Shown here one piece after another: positions 61,276 through 64,000 of a stretch of 64,000 nucleotides of DNA. The stretch covers positions 1 through 64,000 of the forward strand of contig NZ_JAPFPY010000032.1 in assembly GCF_026240945.1 (NCBI RefSeq), written 5' to 3'. Every line of letters starts with the position of its first letter. Positions within the stretch are counted from its first letter, which is position 1. Under the pieces are notes generated by a model. The model did no database searches, was not told where the DNA came from, and saw only the letters and a program-made list of their open reading frames with translations. The DNA comes from Mycolicibacterium sp. J2 (GTDB lineage: Bacteria; Actinomycetota; Actinomycetes; Mycobacteriales; Mycobacteriaceae). Made by a program: the position numbers and the translations under genes.

Positions 61276-62595
61276 ATGGCCAACCTCGGCAATGCAGTCA
61301 TCTATCTGATGATGACGTTCGTATTGGTAGGTGCGGTGTTCCTTGTCTTTCGCGGCGACCGCGGCATCGGACACGAGTTCAAGGAAGGCCTCTACTCCCT
61401 CGGGCCGCTGTTCGTTCCGGTCGGCGGCATCATGGCGGGCCTACCCTACCTCGCCTGGTTTGTGGAGAACGTCATCGGCCGGCTATATGCGTTCTTCGGT
61501 GCCGATCCTGCAATGGCCGCAACGACTTTCATCGCCAGTGATATGGGTGGCTACCAGTTGGCGCTGGCGACGGCTGACTCGTCGGGAGCGTGGATCACGG
61601 CCGCCGTCACCGGGTTCATGGCAGGCGCCACCATCTCATTCACGATCCCCGTCGGTTTGGCAATTCTGCAACGCAAGGATCATCAGTACTTCGCGCTGGG
61701 CATCATGAGCGGCATTCTCACCGTCCCGATCGGCGTTATCGTGACGATGGCGATCCTGCTGTCCACCCATTCACCGGTTCGCGGTAAGGCCGTCACCGAC
61801 GGCCCGTCGGACATCTCCCTCGACGGCTTCGGCATGGGCGACGTCCTGCTCAATCTCTTGCCGGTGATCGTCGTCTCGTTGGTGATCGCGGTCGGGCTGT
61901 ACTTCGTAACGCGAGCGATGGTCAAGGCCTTTATCTGGTTCGGCCGAACCCTCAACGGCGCAATTTATCTTGTCCTCGCCCTCGCCATCGTCGAGCACGT
62001 CACCGGTTTCTTCAGCTCGCACCTAAGCTGGTGGAACTTCCAGCCGATCATCGCCACCGCCGACGACCAGATGCGACCGCTGGAGATCGCAGGCAACGTG
62101 GCCATCGTACTTGCCGGAGCGTTTCCCTTGGTCTACGTGATCCGCACGTATTTGAAGAAGCCGCTCGGCGCGGCAGGCAAGTGGTTCGGGATCAGCCCGG
62201 ACGGCACGGCAGGGCTGCTGGCAGCCGCGGCGAACATGATCGCCGCATTCCACCTCATCCAGTTCATGAAGGCCAAGGAAAAGGTGCTCGTGGTCGCCTT
62301 CGGCACCACGTCGGCGTTTCTGGTGGGCGACCACCTCGCCTTCACCGCCAATTTTCAACCGAACCTGATCGGCCCGCTGATGATCGGCAAAGTTGTCGCA
62401 GGAATCACCGCGATGCTGATCGCGGTGTGGATCGCGGTCCCCACCGCCGAACGTATTGAGCGGGAACGCGAACTGGCTGATCGTGCAGAGCTCGATGCGG
62501 CTCAAGGGCTCGACGCTGAGATTGACGGATCGCACCAGCGCAGGGATGTCCCCGTCGATTTCGCTGATGGCTATCGTCCCGAGACGAAGCAGTGA
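61276..62595 (+). CDS. eutH: EutH-like ethanolamine or amine permease
   Basis: A 439-residue membrane protein of the EutH family, about 11 TM helices. Typical segments: FFGADPAMAATTFIASDMGG near residue 80 and HLIQFMKAKEKVLVVAFGTT late in the protein. EutH imports ethanolamine in enterobacteria. ATG at 61276 with AAAGGA upstream; a TTG just before is less likely. No other eut genes are present. Confidence 0.88.
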   Translation: MANLGNAVIYLMMTFVLVGAVFLVFRGDRGIGHEFKEGLYSLGPLFVPVGGIMAGLPYLAWFVENVIGRLYAFFGADPAMAATTFIASDMGGYQLALATADSSGAWITAAVTGFMAGATISFTIPVGLAILQRKDHQYFALGIMSGILTVPIGVIVTMAILLSTHSPVRGKAVTDGPSDISLDGFGMGDVLLNLLPVIVVSLVIAVGLYFVTRAMVKAFIWFGRTLNGAIYLVLALAIVEHVTGFFSSHLSWWNFQPIIATADDQMRPLEIAGNVAIVLAGAFPLVYVIRTYLKKPLGAAGKWFGISPDGTAGLLAAAANMIAAFHLIQFMKAKEKVLVVAFGTTSAFLVGDHLAFTANFQPNLIGPLMIGKVVAGITAMLIAVWIAVPTAERIERERELADRAELDAAQGLDAEIDGSHQRRDVPVDFADGYRPETKQ

Positions 62596-63350
62596 CCCGA
62601 GATAACTGACGTCCGGCCCTCAGCCATCGTCCGACCCGCGTTCCCTTCGACGAACACCAATCGGCAGGTCGAAAACGATGACGAACTCGGCATCGTCCAT
62701 GGGCAGGGGTGGATCCCTGGCGAGTCCGGAAACTATATCATGCAAGCCGTCATCTCAACGGCTGGTCACTGTCGATGAACGCGGTAGCAAGGTGTTCGTC
62801 GGAAAAGTCGCCAACGACCAAGCCACGGCAGAGGCAGGAGACCGGCGGAGCCCAGCAAACCATATCAGGTGATGTAGACAGCATTTTGTCCCGAGGAGTG
62901 ATGGTCGGCGAGCGGCCAGGCCATGATTCATCTGATGCAATATGCAGTGTTCAACCTGACATAATCTCACTTATCGGCTAAAAAAGCATGCGAGTTTCAT
63001 TTAGTGAAAGAACTTGCACCCCTGGACGACTGGCTCGATTGTCCTGGTTGTGACGGGTGTCGGTCGCCGCTGCAGCGCCCCTGATCGACCTTGGGTCTTG
63101 CGCAGCGGGCCAGGTCGACGTAAGTTTCAATCACTTAATGATTGATTCGGATGTTAGGTGACGACGTTGCGAGCTTCGATGAGCGACCACTGGCATCCGG
63201 TCGGTGTGAGTTGTTTTGCGGCACCGCCCCCGCCACTGCGTGGACCGGGGTTATTGCGTCACAGTGACGAATTGCGTTCGAAGGCAAGACCATTCGGATC
63301 GCAACTCAAGTCGTCGCCAAGCCGGTTGCCGAGATCGTTCGACCATCGTC
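62596..63350. other. Intergenic region with IS110-like debris
   Basis: About 750 bases. Near 62750-62830 a frame reads LVTVDERGSKVFVGKVANDQ, like the N-terminus of IS110 transposases. It also contains the dif-like site at 62955 and a CAATCA/TGATTG palindrome at 63128-63144. No intact gene seen. Confidence 0.5.
62955..62982. other. dif-like 28-base site
   Basis: Arm ACCTGACATAA, centre TCTCAC, arm TTATCGGCTAA. On the minus strand the arms are TTAGCCGATAA and TTATGTCAGGT, very close to the actinobacterial dif arms TTsrCCGATAA and TTATGTCAAGT recalled from the literature. It shares its left arm and the start of the centre with site 1 at 47896. Confidence 0.7.
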
Positions 63351-64000
63351 ATGGCTGAGGAAGTGCCCGGGTTCATTCCCCACATCCTGCGTGCCGACGA
63401 TGTTTCGCTCCTGCGTGCCGATGAGACCGTGTTCAATGCGATGGTCGATGGCTGGCGGGCGCAGATGCTGGCCCGAGGCTTGGCCGTCGACACGATCATG
63501 ACGCGCGGTCGACTGATTGCCCGGTTCGTTGAGTTCACCAACGAGTATCCGTGGCGGTGGCGCCCAATTGACGTGGACCAATTCCTGGCCGAATTCCGAT
63601 CGCAGGAAAGACCGATTGCGCTATCTACGTTGCGGACCTACAGCAATACGATTTCGATGTTTTGCTCGTACGTCTGCGACAGTAGATACGGCTGGGTTGC
63701 ATTCTGCGAGAAGCAGTTTGGCGATGTTCCGTCGCAGATATGCTTCGAGTGGAACACTCCGCAACACACAACCGATGATGCTGTTCCACCGGGCCGCCGA
63801 GCGTTCACCAAGGCCGAGTTGCAGCACCTATTTGACGTTGTGGATGATTTTGTCGACGAAGCGCACCGCACAGCGTCCAAGCGGTGGGTGACGGCCCTGC
63901 GGGATTCGATCGCATTCAAGGTCGGCTACGCCTACGGGCTGCGCCGCCGCGAACTGGTCATGCTGGACCTGACGGACTTCGGACCCAACCCACACGTACC
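63351..64000 (+). CDS. Tyrosine recombinase, 3' end beyond window
   Basis: An open frame from the ATG at 63351 (MAEEVPGFIPHILRADD) to the window end with no stop, 216 codons. N-terminal SAM-like domain (LAVDTIMTRGRLIARFVEFT; ALSTLRTYSNTISMF), then a cut catalytic domain with the first active-site Arg in AYGLRRRELVMLDL. The rest lies outside. It is 369 bases from the dif-like site and may act on it. Confidence 0.85.
   Translation, partial: MAEEVPGFIPHILRADDVSLLRADETVFNAMVDGWRAQMLARGLAVDTIMTRGRLIARFVEFTNEYPWRWRPIDVDQFLAEFRSQERPIALSTLRTYSNTISMFCSYVCDSRYGWVAFCEKQFGDVPSQICFEWNTPQHTTDDAVPPGRRAFTKAELQHLFDVVDDFVDEAHRTASKRWVTALRDSIAFKVGYAYGLRRRELVMLDLTDFGPNPHV

Noticed and set aside
61276..62595. Complete ethanolamine utilisation cluster
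   Set aside because: Only a EutH-like permease is present; no EutBC lyase, cofactor or shell genes nearby.
1..64000. tRNA or rRNA genes
   Set aside because: No tRNA cloverleaf or rRNA core sequences recognised on either strand by eye.

Overview
The window is high-GC DNA from an actinobacterium, most likely Mycobacterium in the broad sense. Evidence: GC-rich codon use, frequent GTG starts, many 4-base ATGA/GTGA overlaps, a DUF4192 protein, NrdH, a DnaB N-domain protein, and an iron-regulator-like box (TTAGGTTTGGCTACC). A ParB-like protein, many small proteins of unknown function, four recombinase genes (one cut by the window end) and toxin-antitoxin-like pairs suggest a large plasmid or integrative element. 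No replication initiator or tRNA was found.

Layout. (1) 1-4.7 kb: an HNH-type protein, a 998-residue SF2 helicase with a C-terminal PD-(D/E)XK-like nuclease motif (possible phage defence), and a short, apparently 5'-truncated HNH relative. (2) 4.7-13.7 kb: a minus-strand backbone of small proteins, a DUF4192 protein, a secreted trypsin-like protease, a DnaB-N-like protein and NrdH. Four of these genes share a repeated, strongly structured 5' leader about 240 bases long, with compensatory changes in its outer stem. (3) 13,715-37,561: a 23.8-kb insertion that splits a PAPS-reductase-like gene (5' part at 37.5-38.2 kb, 3' part at 13.2-13.7 kb). It has imperfect terminal inverted repeats and, at its right end, two overlapping tyrosine recombinase genes like tnpA/tnpB of Tn554. 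Its cargo is a two-component system, an ABC/FtsX system with a lipoprotein, two COG4705 membrane proteins, two PAP2 phosphatases, UppP, a ZIP transporter, a FetB-like permease and a fluoride-riboswitch operon (two crcB genes, a universal stress protein, an MFS transporter and a DUF1232 protein). A CTCAGCG..TTCAGCG motif lies before four of its transcription units, which suggests the element carries its own regulon.

(4) 37.5-50.2 kb: the backbone resumes with a ParB-like protein, a thermonuclease, a sigma-like DNA-binding protein, zinc-ribbon proteins, an XRE regulator next to a possible ADP-ribosyltransferase, a XerC-like recombinase flanked by two 28-base Xer-type sites, and a Fic toxin with its antitoxin. 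(5) 50.7-53.5 kb: an insertion scar, in which a truncated helicase runs into a frameshifted IS21 istB and then a frameshifted IS30 element. (6) 53.5-62.6 kb: a catabolic island. A LysR regulator separates a divergent EutH-like permease from an operon of tightly overlapping genes for a GlpA-like dehydrogenase, an FAD oxidoreductase, a small protein, a class II aldolase, a HAD phosphatase, a choline-kinase-like kinase and a transaldolase-like protein. The substrate is unknown. (7) 62.6-64 kb: a dif-like site, IS110-like debris and the 5' part of another tyrosine recombinase that runs off the window.

All family assignments come from reading motifs by eye. No database search was run.
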